Origin: Rhabdornis inornatus
Taxonomy: Eukaryota; Chordata; Aves; Passeriformes; Rhabdornithidae
NCBI GenBank assembly: GCA_013397075.1
Contig: VWZS01004373.1
Span: forward strand, 684,479 to 748,478
Length of the DNA stretch: 64,000 nt
Reading direction: 5' to 3'
The notes under the pieces are model-generated. The model saw only the letters and a program-made list of their open reading frames with translations, did no database searches and was not told where the DNA came from. A program made the translations under genes and the position numbers. Shown here piece by piece: positions 24,801-36,542 of this stretch. Numbering within the stretch: position 1 is the stretch's first letter; each line of letters opens with the position of its first letter.

Positions 24801-26574
24801 CCAGAATCTCTGGCCCTGGCAGCCCCATCCCACAAGAAAAGGAGGTGGTGGCAGGTCAGTCTCCTTCTTGCTGCTCAGCCCTGCCATGCTCTGCTCCCAG
24901 GGCACAGTTCTGGGGCACAGCTGACCTTGGGGGAGATACTGGAGTAAGAGAGACAGGAGCCAAGAGTGGCAAACATTGGTTTAATTTGTTTTATATTTTC
25001 TGCTTTTTTTCCCGGGGTTTTTTATTTCAGCGTAAAAGTGGAGTAAGGGATTAGATAAAGAAGTACTCAATGAAGAGGGCTTGGATCAGTAGCAATGAAG
25101 GAAAAGAGGGCTGGAAAAATAAAACAAATACTTTGTCACAGGACTTTATCACTCACTTTTAGGACAGCAGGCTGCTAGATTCGCCAGAGACCATGATACT
25201 CCAGGCCACTGGGTTATCAGGGAACAAAGCTGTCTTTTTGCAGGAAAGCCACCTTCTCTGTTGCTGTTGTCCTGCTTTGGAGTGTAAGTTCAGCCTTGGT
25301 GAAACCAAACACTCAATGACTGAACTGTTTTTCTGCATGTCAAACTTGCAGGCTGGGAAACATCACCATTTCTGCCTCTCCATGCTCATTTGAGTTTTCT
25401 CAGCTGTTAGCAGGATGAACTCCTAAGTGATATTTCCGGTAAGAAGGCTATTTAGAAGCAGACATGCAATAATTTCAGAAGCATCCTAACTTAATGTAGC
25501 CTTATACAAATTTGTTTTCAAATCCTTTATATAGCTAATTCCTCATTGCACATGATGATTCATCATTAAAATAATAATCACTTTACTGGCTGTGTAGCGT
25601 TTAATCTTTCAGCAAATAAAGAAGTGATTGAAACTTGCTCTTATCACACCAGAACAAGTTTGTTCAGAAGAAGAAAATAATTATGTTATTTTTGTACAAA
25701 TTGGTATAATGAGCTGCCTCTGTGCTATTATCTCTGAGCATTAACTGGCTCTATTATGCAGGATAATACTCAGAATAATTATTACTTATCTGCGTGTACA
25801 TACACTGAATAATAAAATAATTAGACCTTTTAAAACAGAGGATAGAAAAGATTCCATTTACCGTAATTCTGACTTTCTGATTATAAGGTTGGAATAAAAA
25901 ATGTGATATTTCATCAGTGTGTCAAGCCACTAAATGCTGGATTTGTAGAAACCAGTGCAGGCTTTTGCGTAAGGTATGTATTTTGTCAGTCTAGACTGAG
26001 CAGAGATTTACATAAGGATATGAAGGATCTGAGCTGTTGAAATTCAGAGATGGATGAAGCCTGCTGAGCACAGCAAGCTCTTTGTAAGAGCAGTGCTCCT
26101 GCTGTGTGCAACTGTGCTTTGGTGCAGAGGCTTGCAGTGGCTGTCCCATGGGAGCCTGCACATCTGGAGTGCAGGAGAAGCTGAGCTCTTGCAGCTGTGG
26201 AGGCTCTTCTCTGGATGGAGGCTGCTCCTTTCCCTCCCAGCTGGCCAAATTCCTCATGAGGTGGAGTGAGCACATAGCTCAGGCTATTTCTCATGCAGAG
26301 CTGACCCAGCCATTGCATCTCAGAAGAGTTGTCTGGGCTCTATGAGCACACTGGATTCTCCTGAATTAATGCACTTCTATGGAAGGTTACCTAGGCAGCG
26401 ATCAGGTGCCCAGACCGCCAGAGTTTCCCATCTGTCTGATGGGGCAGCTTTTGCTTTGCATGTGTGCTGGGAAGGCAAAAGTGATTATAATGATGGTGTC
26501 TTACTGTACAAAAAGGTAAAATGCTTCAGCCCTGGTATTTTTTTGGGCATATCTGAAAGACACCTTCAGAAATG
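21831..26574. other. Intergenic sequence with one enhancer-like AT-rich stretch
   Basis: No gene was recognised. Stretches at 22440-22740, 23500-23700 and 26040-26345 are moderately GC-rich and give overlapping open frames in several phases, the mark of composition and not coding. The AT-rich block at 25440-25960 is listed separately. Confidence 0.5.
25440..25960. promoter_or_regulatory. Candidate conserved non-coding element
   Basis: This AT-rich, low-repeat stretch is dense in TAAT/ATTA homeodomain cores (near 25570-25580, 25675, 25780 and 25820). It contains a near-palindrome at 25552-25566 (arms ATGATGA and TCATCAT around one T) with an AP-1-like centre. It has no repeat content and no open frame. 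The call is by appearance only; conservation was not tested. Confidence 0.25.
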
Positions 26575-26875
26575 GAATCATAGAATCATAGAATAGATTA
26601 GGTTGGAAAAGACCTTAAAGACCGTGTCTGTAAGTACCACATCTGTACATCCTTTAAATACCCACAGGGATGGTGACTTCACCACTTCCCTGGTCAGGCT
26701 GTTCCCAGTGCTTAACAACTTTCATGAAGAAATTTTTCATAATATCTCGTCTAAACCTCCCTTGGCAGAACCTGATGCCATTTCCTTTCATCCTGTTGCT
26801 TGTTACTTGAGAGAACAGATTGACCTCCACCTCACTACAACCTACTTTTGAGTAGTTGTGGAGAGTGACAAGGTG
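26575..26875 (-). mobile_element. CR1 LINE fragment, 3' end
   Basis: It begins GAATCATAGAATCATAGAAT, two and a half antisense copies of the CR1 3' octamer, then AGGTTGGAAAAGACCTTAAAGA and the antisense CR1 3' segments (CCACTTCCCTGGTCAGGCTG; GAAATTTTTCATAATATC; CTAAACCTCCCTTGGC). It fades near 26875. The plus-strand frame at 26603-26851 is a shadow of it. Confidence 0.92.
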
Positions 26876-29800
26876 TTCCTCCAGGACATCCCTGCTCTCC
26901 CCAGGAGAGGGGTGGGGAGCTTGGATGCAATCCCAGATGGCTGCCAGAGGGAGCAGGATCTTTAGGGTGATGTAAGGCAGACCTCTCCTGCCCTAAAAGC
27001 TCTTCAGAGCCAGGAGACAATCAAACACTTAGGGATTAGCTTTTGATATGGTTGCAAAAGCAGACAGATCCCAGGGATCATCATAACCTTCTTATTGTAC
27101 TGATCCAAATGAAATTGAATCTATGGGAGATGGCTACTTTAGAGAACAGTATTAAAATGTTGTGGTGGGGACATGAGTGGCACTTTGAGCTTCACGTTTT
27201 TGGATGCTGCTCATTATTTTCAAAAATTGCATTTCTGTATATCGTGCACCCAAATCTCTTGCCTTCACTCACAGTTTATGAGCAGGCTGGCCTTGCCAGG
27301 CTGGTTGTGTGCTCATTCTTGGCCTGGGATTGAATTTGCTTCATTTGCCATCTCAAGAGCATGACCTGATTTGCACATGTTCTACACAGTTGTCCTGAGG
27401 AATGGCAGTGGGTGTTATCCATTTCTTGATGGATAACTATTTAAGGGGAATTTGCTTGGCTGCTTGTTTTTTTAGAACACCTCAGGAATAACTGAACTGT
27501 GTCAGATAATGAAGAGAAACCAATTCATCTCCTACTCTCTTGCAAATCCCAGACACTGGGTTAATCACAAAAATGATTAGGAATTCGAAGCAGACTGGTG
27601 GAACATTTTAATTCTGTTTGTTGAGAGCTGTAAACATAATTGATTTACGTTTCTCTGCAATAAGTTAATTTGAGAGAGTGCTCCCATTGTGAATAATATC
27701 AGATTCAAGGCTGTATGGCTTACAAATCTCAGTGGCTCCACTGGAGAAAATACAGAACACTCCTTGCTGCAAAGGATGAAAAGAATAAAGACTAATGACT
27801 GGTAAATGTTGGCTTCCGGTAAATAGAAAATTACCAAATCTGATAAATGCAATACATTAGCACTGTTACACAAGAAGCAACATGCTCTCCATTATCCCTG
27901 ATAAGTTAATGGATCAGTGCTGAAATATAAAAAAAGAAATTAAAGAGAATCTTTGCATGCAAAGTCTCCACTATCCGGAGTAGTTTTGGATTTGAAAAAA
28001 AAAACTGGTTTCCTGGAAATATTACGATTAACTGAAGGTATGATGTATGAAGCATTTTTCCATCACAAATTATAGATTGGCTGAAGACAAAGATCCCTAC
28101 AGAAGGACATCCCTTGAGATAGAATCTTTTGCTTTAATTGTGGTGAGTCAGAGAGAGGGAAGGAGTGGGCTGAACATGGAAATGCAGCAGACCCAGATTC
28201 AAACTCCTGCTGATGCTGCAAATGTTAATTTTTAGTGGCTTGTCTAAAAACTATCTAATGTGTCTCTCTTTTTTTCTTTTTCGTAAACTTTTCTCTTTCC
28301 AGAAAAATCTTGGTCATTTCTACATGGAACCAGACCTTATGTGATTTTTTTCTCTGAGTGAAAGGGAAATCTTATATCCTGGAGAGCTCTGTGGTCCTCC
28401 CAAGTAGACAGGAGAAACGCAGATACTGTGAAAATTTCCTTGCATACTATTGTTGCTTCCTGTTTCTACAGCAAAGTGGAACAATTCAGAAACTAGAAAG
28501 GCTCAATATCCTGTTTAATCAAAAAGTCACTAAAAATTCCATAACTAGTAAATAAAAAACCCCAAGCCCCACAACAAATGGGGACAAAAGCCCCCTTATC
28601 AGTACAATGAAGGCAATTGGGTGAAATGAGCAAGAGAGAAGGCTTTAGTCACAGTGAAATGAATTTTAGTTAAATAATGCCTTAAAGCATTTCAGTAAAT
28701 ATTAGTAACTGCCAGTATGGAAAAAGTTTTCTTCTGACACAGCCTAATCACAGTGACAGGCAAAATAATTCCCTTTCTCAATGTGATTAATGCAGGTCAA
28801 GGTTTGCTATGTGTTTTTGCAAGCATGGCTTGCATTAATCACACGGATGTTGCAAATACCTTTGCCCTTACCAACACTCATTTTCACAGCTCCTTGCTGT
28901 TGGCACAGCTTCCCCAGAAGCTGGGCTGGAGCACTGAGCCTTGCTCACCTGTCCAGGTGAACTCCTTTGGTGCAGGATGCTTGGGGTCCCAAGCCTGTCT
29001 TATTAGGGAAGAAACTTTGTTGTCACCTCTTGGTAAAGCATATGAGGAAGGCTCTTTTTAGCATCAAAATTTGAAAATATTTGTAATGTTTGATAGCAGC
29101 TTCTTGTAGGTAGTGCTGCAAGAGCAGCTCACCCACATATACATTTTATATATCCCTAGTAATCCCAGCCCTTTCAGAGTTCAAGTTTACATCCAAATCC
29201 CTTTGCTAGCAACTGAACTAAAAAATGAATTTTTTATGAGATTATTATGGAGGCATTATTAACTGTCACTGTAAAACTGAGTCTTTCTGTCTCTGAAAAG
29301 AAAGAAAATAGTAATTTTCAAATGGATCTAAAAATTCTGCTGCATCACTAGAAAAGACAGGCTGGATATTTTCTGCCCCATCCAGTGAATTTTAGGGATG
29401 CCACTGTAGATGCTACAGCTAACAGCTACTGTGCTGTTAGGATGTAAAGGACAGAAGGTGCTGGAATAGATGCTGGAAGAGTGGGCAGGTATCTTACCTC
29501 CTTCTCATCTGCCAAAGCTCCAGTAAGAAGGATGCTAAGGTCTCCAAATGTCTGTCTTTCCAGAAATGGAAAACATTATTTACTTTTTAGCTCAGGGATC
29601 CTGTTTGAGACACCCAGAAACGGTGGGCTGCCATGGGAAGTGAATGAATATTAGAAGTTTCCTGGGAAATGCAGTGAACATTAATGAAGTGCTAACATTT
29701 TGTTAAGTTACAAAAGAAACAGAAGAGAACCTTGTGCTTTGAAATTGTGCCCAAAGTCAGTAGTGTCTGACTGTTAATCACAGAGTTAGGTGGGGTGCAG

Positions 29801-31439
29801 ATGTTAGTGGCAAGGACTTGTCCAATACTGTTGTCCTGAGACAGATGCAGACCCCATCCTTTCCCATTCCTTAGCAATTTCCTCTGATTTGTTTTGAAAC
29901 CTGAGTTTCTTAGAGAGATGAGAATGGCTACCTCAAACTATTATAGATTTACAGGATTTGTCTGGCTCAAATTAGCTAGAGGAAGTTCTCCATAGTTGCA
30001 GGCATGAGTGGGTTATATTTCATCCTGTTTCTCTTGCTGTGAGTTTAATGGCACATGATCTTTATGAAGCATTCCCCAGTCTTTAAAAGCATGGTGTTTT
30101 CCCTATTTCAATCTAATTTTTAAATCTGCTTTACTCATGAAATGTAAGACAATGGCACCTATGTTCTGATTAGGTCCTTGGTAACTTATGAGTTACCAGG
30201 AGCAGAGATCTGACCTAATTTCCATTGTGAAACCTTGTTATGCTCTTGAAAAACACGATCCTGATTTTGTAATGATTGGCTCACTTAGAAACAGTTTACA
30301 GCCCTTTGCTTTGTTTCACAGCCCCAAGCTCCCCTTGTTTTTTCATATATGAGCAAGTTTTGTTGCACCTGATGGCTCTTGGATCACATTGCACAGGGAG
30401 CTGCTGGCTCAGCTCTTCTAAAGTTGTGCCACCCAGAAGCTGCTGTTTTGCATCCTTGCCTACACCAAAGTGCTGCGGAAGTGTCCTGGTTAGTGGATGG
30501 GCTCACTAAGCCTCATGTTGCATTCCCTGGGAATAGGCAAATTCATCTTGCTACAGAGATGGGTCCAGCATAACTCATTCATCAGTGCTTTCTGATGGGA
30601 CAATATTTCATTGACAGAAAAGAAAAACATTTTTTAAAACGGTCCTTCCAGGATGAGCTGTTGCCCAGGCTATTCATCATAGTGATTCATTGCAATTTCA
30701 TTTCTTTTGGAAAGTGCTCTCACTGCTGTTCTAGGCCACTGTGTACCTGTATCTGTCAGCTTGCTTGGACTGACTAGCTCCATGGGGAACCTGGTGTCAG
30801 TAGGACACTGAGGTGTATAAAAAATGTGGAATTATTGAATACTTTCCTTCACAAATTTCACATGAATTGCTCAGACAGATGAATGTACATGTTGTGTTTT
30901 GTTAATCAGTTTCTTATAAATATTCCAGTTTTTCATGGCTGAAACCACTGTGTTGACTCATGCTTGGTTCAAGAGCAGCTCTGAAGGATGCCTGCTGTCA
31001 TAACATTATGAATTTCAACCTGTGCCTCAGAAATTCTGGAAATCTGTTAGTTAAGTAGGTGTCACATTTGTGGTTACTATAGTCCTTCAATATCCATCAG
31101 CATGTGTCCTCTCTAAACCAGCTGTAAATCCCACAAAGAATTTGGAAAAAAAAGCTGAAATACCTCTCCTGTCATCCTCTCCTTTATTCTTTCATCATTT
31201 AATTACCCTATGTAAACTCAGCCTTGAGGATTAGCTTGCACAGAGAAGTGCTGAAGGACTTCAGCTGTGTCCCAGGACTGAAGGTGTGCTGGAGAAGCTG
31301 CTGGGAGTGCCAGCAGGGAGGGAGCCTTGGACAGACAGAAGGACCCCCATCTCCAAGCTCACCACATCACTGCCTCTGTGGCTCAGCCAGCTCATGCTGG
31401 GGGTCCCACAAAACACAGAGCTCCATGGATTAATATAGC
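26876..31439. other. Intergenic sequence, no recognised gene
   Basis: Mostly unique AT-rich sequence. A homeodomain and POU-motif-rich block lies at 27550-28070 (listed separately). An 8-bp-arm hairpin (TGGTAACT / AGTTACCA with a TATG loop) sits at 30179-30198. Frames at 28753-29061 and 30276-30573 are unrecognised and not supported as coding. Confidence 0.5.
27550..28070. promoter_or_regulatory. Candidate conserved non-coding element with POU-like palindrome
   Basis: This AT-rich unique stretch has many homeodomain cores and a perfect 14-bp palindrome CTTTGCATGCAAAG at 27951-27964. That is two overlapping inverted copies of a site close to the POU octamer ATGCAAAT. The call is by motif appearance only. 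Confidence 0.25.
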
Positions 31440-31810
31440 TTGGGTGTATGTGGGAATGCCCAAGCACTTCCCCTGCGAGGGGAGAATTTCACACTGTCTT
31501 TATTGTCATAGCTAATGACCATAGAGGTCCTGAGAGGGGTGTGCAACTCAGGCTCCAGGCACAGGTCTCTCCCATGGTGGTCTGGTGGAAAGCAGGAGCA
31601 GAGTGACTCACACCTGGTGTCGTCAGAGCACTTGTGACACTGTTGGTGTGCTTCTCCTTGACCTGACACACCAAGGCTGCAGGCTTGCCACACTGTGTTT
31701 TATAGCTGTGGATATAGCTGGGTGAAAGGGGGAGGTCTACTGAGCATTCAGGATGATGCAGAGGCAGTGAGGTGAGAGCTACTGTGGTAGCTCTGTGGTG
31801 TATCTGGGTC
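31440..31810 (-). mobile_element. Possible solo LTR
   Basis: On the minus strand this stretch has TATAAAA (plus-strand TTTTATA at 31698-31704) followed about 195 bases later by AATAAA (plus-strand TTTATT near 31500-31505), with a possible ...CA end about 60 bases further (plus-strand TGGGTGTATG near 31440). That order and spacing resemble the LTR at 21025. Base composition is also higher in GC than its neighbours. No family is recognised and neither boundary nor duplication is established. Confidence 0.3.
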
Positions 31811-32215
31811 TGGAGAAAAGGGGTATGGTTACTCTAAAATCAGTAGCATGAAATAAAGCTGAAAGATAAATGTACACAGTGGAACTTGCTCATAGCAAAG
31901 TCTGATACTGAGGGACTCGTCTGCCATTGATAAATGACTTTGCTAAAGAGTTTTACAGAACAGGTATTTTCAGGTGTAAGAATGTAACTGGTGTAAGAAT
32001 GAAAAACTTATGCCAGTTAGAAAATTATTTCTAGCAGTTGCAGGCATGTAATGATCTTGGGAAAATTGGTGTGGAAAGCCAGACATCCAACACCAGAATG
32101 CAGAGGCTTGAGAACTGCTTTGCAGTGATCTAGAGATGCATCACTTACCTACAGTCTTACGTATCAACTACTTTAGCAATATCTAGACAACTTAACTCAA
32201 TTTTTGCTAATATTT
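31811..32215. other. Intergenic sequence, nothing recognised
   Basis: AT-rich unique-looking sequence. A 14-base imperfect local repeat (GGTGTAAGAATG) occurs twice near 31973-32000. Confidence 0.4.
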
Positions 32216-32396
32216 TTATTCAATTTTTGGTTTATGTTTGTTTTGGTTTTGTTTTGGTTTTGATTTTGGTTTTGGTTTGTTGTGGTCTTTGTTTTTGTTT
32301 GTTGTGGACTTTTTGTTTTTGTTTTTGTTTTTGCTTTTGTTGTTTTTGAGTTTGGGTTTGGAATTGGGTTTGGTTTGTTTTTTTTCTAGTTTTTTA
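32216..32396 (+). repeat. (TTTTG)n / (TTTTGG)n low-complexity tract
   Basis: About 180 bases consist almost wholly of T runs of three to five broken by G or GG, with a few C and A interruptions. The minus-strand frame across it would encode a Lys/Asn/Pro-rich peptide and is an artefact. The pronounced strand asymmetry makes it a second example of the G/T tract seen at 11.1 kb. Confidence 0.85.
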
Positions 32397-35300
32397 GTAA
32401 CATAAGAGTCCAAAAATACCAAAGCCCTTGCATTGTGGCCATTCATGCCCTCCTCCCAAAGGTGCATTTAGATAGTTCTCATTACATTTGTCTACTTGCT
32501 TAAAGTCAGTAATCAAAGTCAAGTCAGTTTATAAGGGAATTATCTCTGGGCAGTTCTGTTTTGAGGAACCTGAAATTATCCTCCAAAAATGGTATGTATC
32601 TATATATTTTTTTTAAAGGTGTTTGCATTTCTCACTAATCACAAGATGTAGTAAGTAACCTGCAAGTAGGATGCAAGCCATGCTCTATATTTAATAAAAT
32701 CTGAAGGAATAAATAATAAACCTTTTATGACAGGTTACTCTTGAGTAAAGAAGTCATATTAAAATAATTTCTTTATCCATTTTCTTAATAAATTCAGCTA
32801 CCAAAAATGGAACACATCCTTTTAATCTAATGCATTTTGAAGCTTCACGAGAGTGTTTTGTTTTCTACTGTCAGATGGTAGAAACAACTTAAAGACAACA
32901 TGAAAAAAGATTTTAACAAAGAAATCTTTGAAATATTGTGGTATTAGTTACAAAATATTTAGTTGATGTTTTTGCACCCAGCTTCTTCCACTCAAGTTTT
33001 CCATGGGAAATGGTGGGTTATGCCATTATGAGAAACAGCTTTATCTTAGTATTAAATAGAGAGCTAACTTTTAAGTGACTCCAGCTAAGACTTGCAGCAT
33101 GGACAGGGCACTGCTATATATCAGGATCTTTAATTGCACATACTTAAACTGATATCATAAGCTTCCATCCAGTAAGATATCCATCAATAATGGATATTAA
33201 TTACTTGCTAATGCCATTTTTTAACTGCAAGATCTCATTCAGAGAAAAACTCACCTAATTAAGTGTGATTAAAATACCTTCTTCATGTAAAACATGCATT
33301 TACATCTGAATAGGAATGGTTTGCAACCCATCCTTGGCTGCATTCCTTGAGTGTGACTGTGGTACTAATGTGTAGATTTGTTTCTTGCTGGAAGCAAGTG
33401 TCCCAACTCTGACACCCTAACTTACATTTATTCTAGTAGCAGGTGATTCATTGGTAAGCCTTGCTCCTGTTTCTGAAACAATCTTTTTGTTGCTTATTCT
33501 CATATGGAACGATTAATAGAATTAATAACATGCATAAAAGGGGATAAAGATTATGAGGAAAAGTAATTCAAGTCAGGGTACTTCCATTTGTGGTTAAACT
33601 GAGCAAAACCATCATATCCTGAATCTCAGTCATCTGTATGAACCTGCTTTCACCTCCTTCCTCTCCCCCATGCCGCCTTCAGATCAAGTTCAGATTTCTC
33701 TAGTACCAGTTCCAAAAATCTGGATCTTTTCCACACACCCTTTCCTGAGATGTCAGGTCTATGTGAGCAAATTCAGTGAAAGTAAAATTAGACAAAACTA
33801 CTCGAGTGGAAAAATAACATCTTTGTAGAACCTTTAAGAATAAGAAATAAAAAGCAATCCCTTCAATCCAATGTGTTTATATAGGTTGAATATTAGCATA
33901 ATGGAGTAACCTGGGAGGTCTGTGAGCCCATTTGTACATGTCTTGGGAAGTGTGACAATAAAATATATTTTACTCCAAAGAAGTTAAAGATGCACTTGGA
34001 GAGCCTTTCTCTCTGCTATGAACTGGCATCTTGCCTCTCTTTCTGCAGCCTTGCCAAGCATCTGCTTCACCAGTGTGCACAGAGCAATTGCTTCTGAACC
34101 AGCAATTTTCCACATCATTAGACACTGACCAAGCTCCAGCTTGAGTTTTTTGGGAGATTTATTTTACAAGATTTTTCAAAGCAGCAAATTCAACTGCATT
34201 TCAAATAAACAAAAGAAACACTTGCATTGAAAGGCCTGATTTACTGTATTTCTATAATTATTATCTTGCAAGGTAGTAGAGCAGCAGAGAGAAAAGTAAA
34301 ACAGTAACACTCATGGTATGCCAGCAGGTGATGAGTTCAAGCTTTGTATGAATGAGTTCAGTGAGAGAAACAATCTAAAAGTTCAGGGTGAAATATACAG
34401 CACTGATAGAACCGCCATCTCAGTGGTACATGATAAAATAAGTTATACTTCATCATATAGACTAAACTCAGGAGAAAGATGGGTTGGGAAAGCCTTTCTC
34501 CACATAAGACAGCGGCTGAAAAGCAGGGACTCCTGGTTAAGATCCTTGCCTGGGTTAAGCAAAGGACACCTGATCACCCAGTGCTGCAGTGAGTGCCCTC
34601 ACTAAGAGGCCAAAGAATGGTCTGAGACAGCAGCATTTTGAGTCAGGACAGGGGAAAGGCTCTCCAGGCATGGCATCATGTATGGAATTCGATTCCATGT
34701 ATTGCTTTATTAACTGCTTTTGTGGTGTAAATAAATTGCTTCATTTACACAAAGGCAAACACTAAGAGGAGGACCTGATAGCTCCTCATTTCTCCTGCAG
34801 CCACAGAGGAGCACCTTGAGGGAAGATGCACATCTGCATCCTTGCAGGCAGAGGATAGGACTGAACAGGAGTACTCTGCCAAATTAAAAAAAAGCTGCAT
34901 CTTCAGCACATTAGGAACACAGCTCACATAACAAAATGCAGACCTGAAACTGCTCATGGGCTTGACCCTTAATAAAATATTTGATGACAAGCAAAACTTC
35001 AAGAATGGGGAGAAGAATTTGTTATGCTCCTGTTCTGTACCCCCATAAACTAGTACTAGGAAACCTTCAGAATGCATAAATTTGCAATTCATTAATATCT
35101 TTTTATTCACAAAAGCATAAGAAAATGGTGTGGGATAAATTCTTTGCTTAAGTAGATCTGCTTTCAGCAAAATTCACGGCCAGTTTTGTGTTTTCAGGTA
35201 ACAGCCCCAACAAAGTGACACTAAATACTTATTTGTAGGAGTTGATATGGAAATAAATTATAGAAATAATGACAACAAGGAGTGAGAAAATAGAGATAGA

Positions 35301-36288
35301 AAAGAGGGTCCAATATAATGCCCAGTGTGATCACAGTATTCATTTCAAATTACAAAGTCTGTTGCAGAATCTTCTTTTTTTTTTTTCCAGGCATGTAGGT
35401 TTTCCCATATTTAAATAGACACAGTGTGGGATCGTTAGAGTGTGGACTGCAAAGAAAATTGTTTAAGAAGAGTTTTTGCAAGACTTTTCGATGGGTTGTT
35501 ATTTTCATTCCCAGAGGAAGAAAGGATTTTTTTGCCTTACCTTTCAATTGTAATTCTAAGGAATTGGGAAAAAAGCATTTTTCCAGGAAGTAATACAGCA
35601 TAATTTATAACTTAAGCAATTGTACCTCATTCACAACATTCTGCATTATGATTTTCTAGAGAGTGAAGAAGGGAACATGGGGGTACAAAGCGGTTGAGGA
35701 AATGTCAGAGTGGGATTCCTGTTGCCTGACTGTGATCCAAGTAAGGCTTCTAGTATAAATCAATTATCTCTGCTCTGAGCATGGTCTTTGAAATGGGACA
35801 GGCATCTCCCCAAAGATGAGAGGCTGAGATCTGTGCCTCTAAGTGTCTCTAGAAATCAGTATTCTCCGGGAGATGGACTCACAAAATGTTGGGAGATAAA
35901 CTGGTACTGCAGGATGAGACAGCAGGAAGTGACCAAACATAAACAGACAGAAACCCCATACTGTTGATTTGTGATTGCATGTCAACAAAATAATACTGCC
36001 TTCTACCACACAGCATGGAAAAGTGTTGTATGAATTGTTGCAGCCTAAATGTAAAATAGGATGTTTCTACAACTGCAAATTGCTTGGCTTTGGTATTTCC
36101 CCCCAGTATTCATTAATGTGCTATAGTTTGTATTCATAAGTAGCTGTGGTTACACGTAATAATCATCCTTGTGTTGTGTGTGGGTAAATTGATTTGTTTT
36201 CCTACAGCCCTACACTAAAATACAAAGATATAACCTTACAAATGAACTCCCAATTAATGCACTTTTATTACCTTTAAATGAAGCATAC
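32397..36288. other. Intergenic sequence with one enhancer-like block
   Basis: No gene recognised. 33000-33320 is listed separately. Minus-strand open frame 34745-35170 (141 codons) and plus-strand 34318-34605 have no recognisable domain and are treated as chance. Confidence 0.5.
33000..33320. promoter_or_regulatory. Candidate conserved non-coding element
   Basis: A unique AT-rich block has clustered homeodomain cores: GATATTAATTACTTGCTAATG near 33192 and CTAATTAAGTGTGATTAAAA near 33255. A 7-bp inverted repeat (ATATCCA / TGGATAT) surrounds TCAATAA near 33178. Motif density is the only support. Confidence 0.25.
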
Positions 36289-36542
36289 TCATGGAATCAG
36301 AATGGTTTGGGTTGGAAGGGACCTTAAAATCACCTAGCTCCGGCCCCCTGCCAGAGGTAGGGACACCTTCCACCAAAGCGGGTTACTCAGATCCCCATCC
36401 AGCCTGGTCCTGAAAACCTCTAGGGATGGGGAGCTCACAACCTCTCTGGGCAACCTGTTCCAATGCCTCATCACCCTCATAGTAAGGAATTTCTCCCTAA
36501 TATCTAATGTAAACCATCTCTCTTTCAGTTTGAAATAAAGAA
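36289..36542 (-). mobile_element. CR1 LINE fragment with readable ORF2 C-terminus
   Basis: It begins TCATGGAATCAGAATGG...TTGGGTTGGAAGGGACCTTAAA, the antisense CR1 3' end. On the minus strand, the open frame 36552-36334 contains RHWNRLPREVV, then PSLEVF and LDGDLSN, the recognisable C-terminal region of the CR1 ORF2 (endonuclease/reverse transcriptase) protein. It is a non-autonomous 5'-truncated piece, but less decayed than the other copies here. Confidence 0.92.

Noticed and set aside
26041..26345. Four overlapping open frames on both strands
   Set aside because: The stretch is GC-richer and stop-poor in most phases; no homology is recognised and no splice signals agree.
32216..32467. Minus-strand frame encoding a Lys/Asn/Pro-rich peptide
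   Set aside because: It is the antisense translation of a T/G low-complexity tract.
34745..35170. 141-codon minus-strand open frame
   Set aside because: No recognisable domain or signal, and frames near this length are expected by chance in 64 kb.
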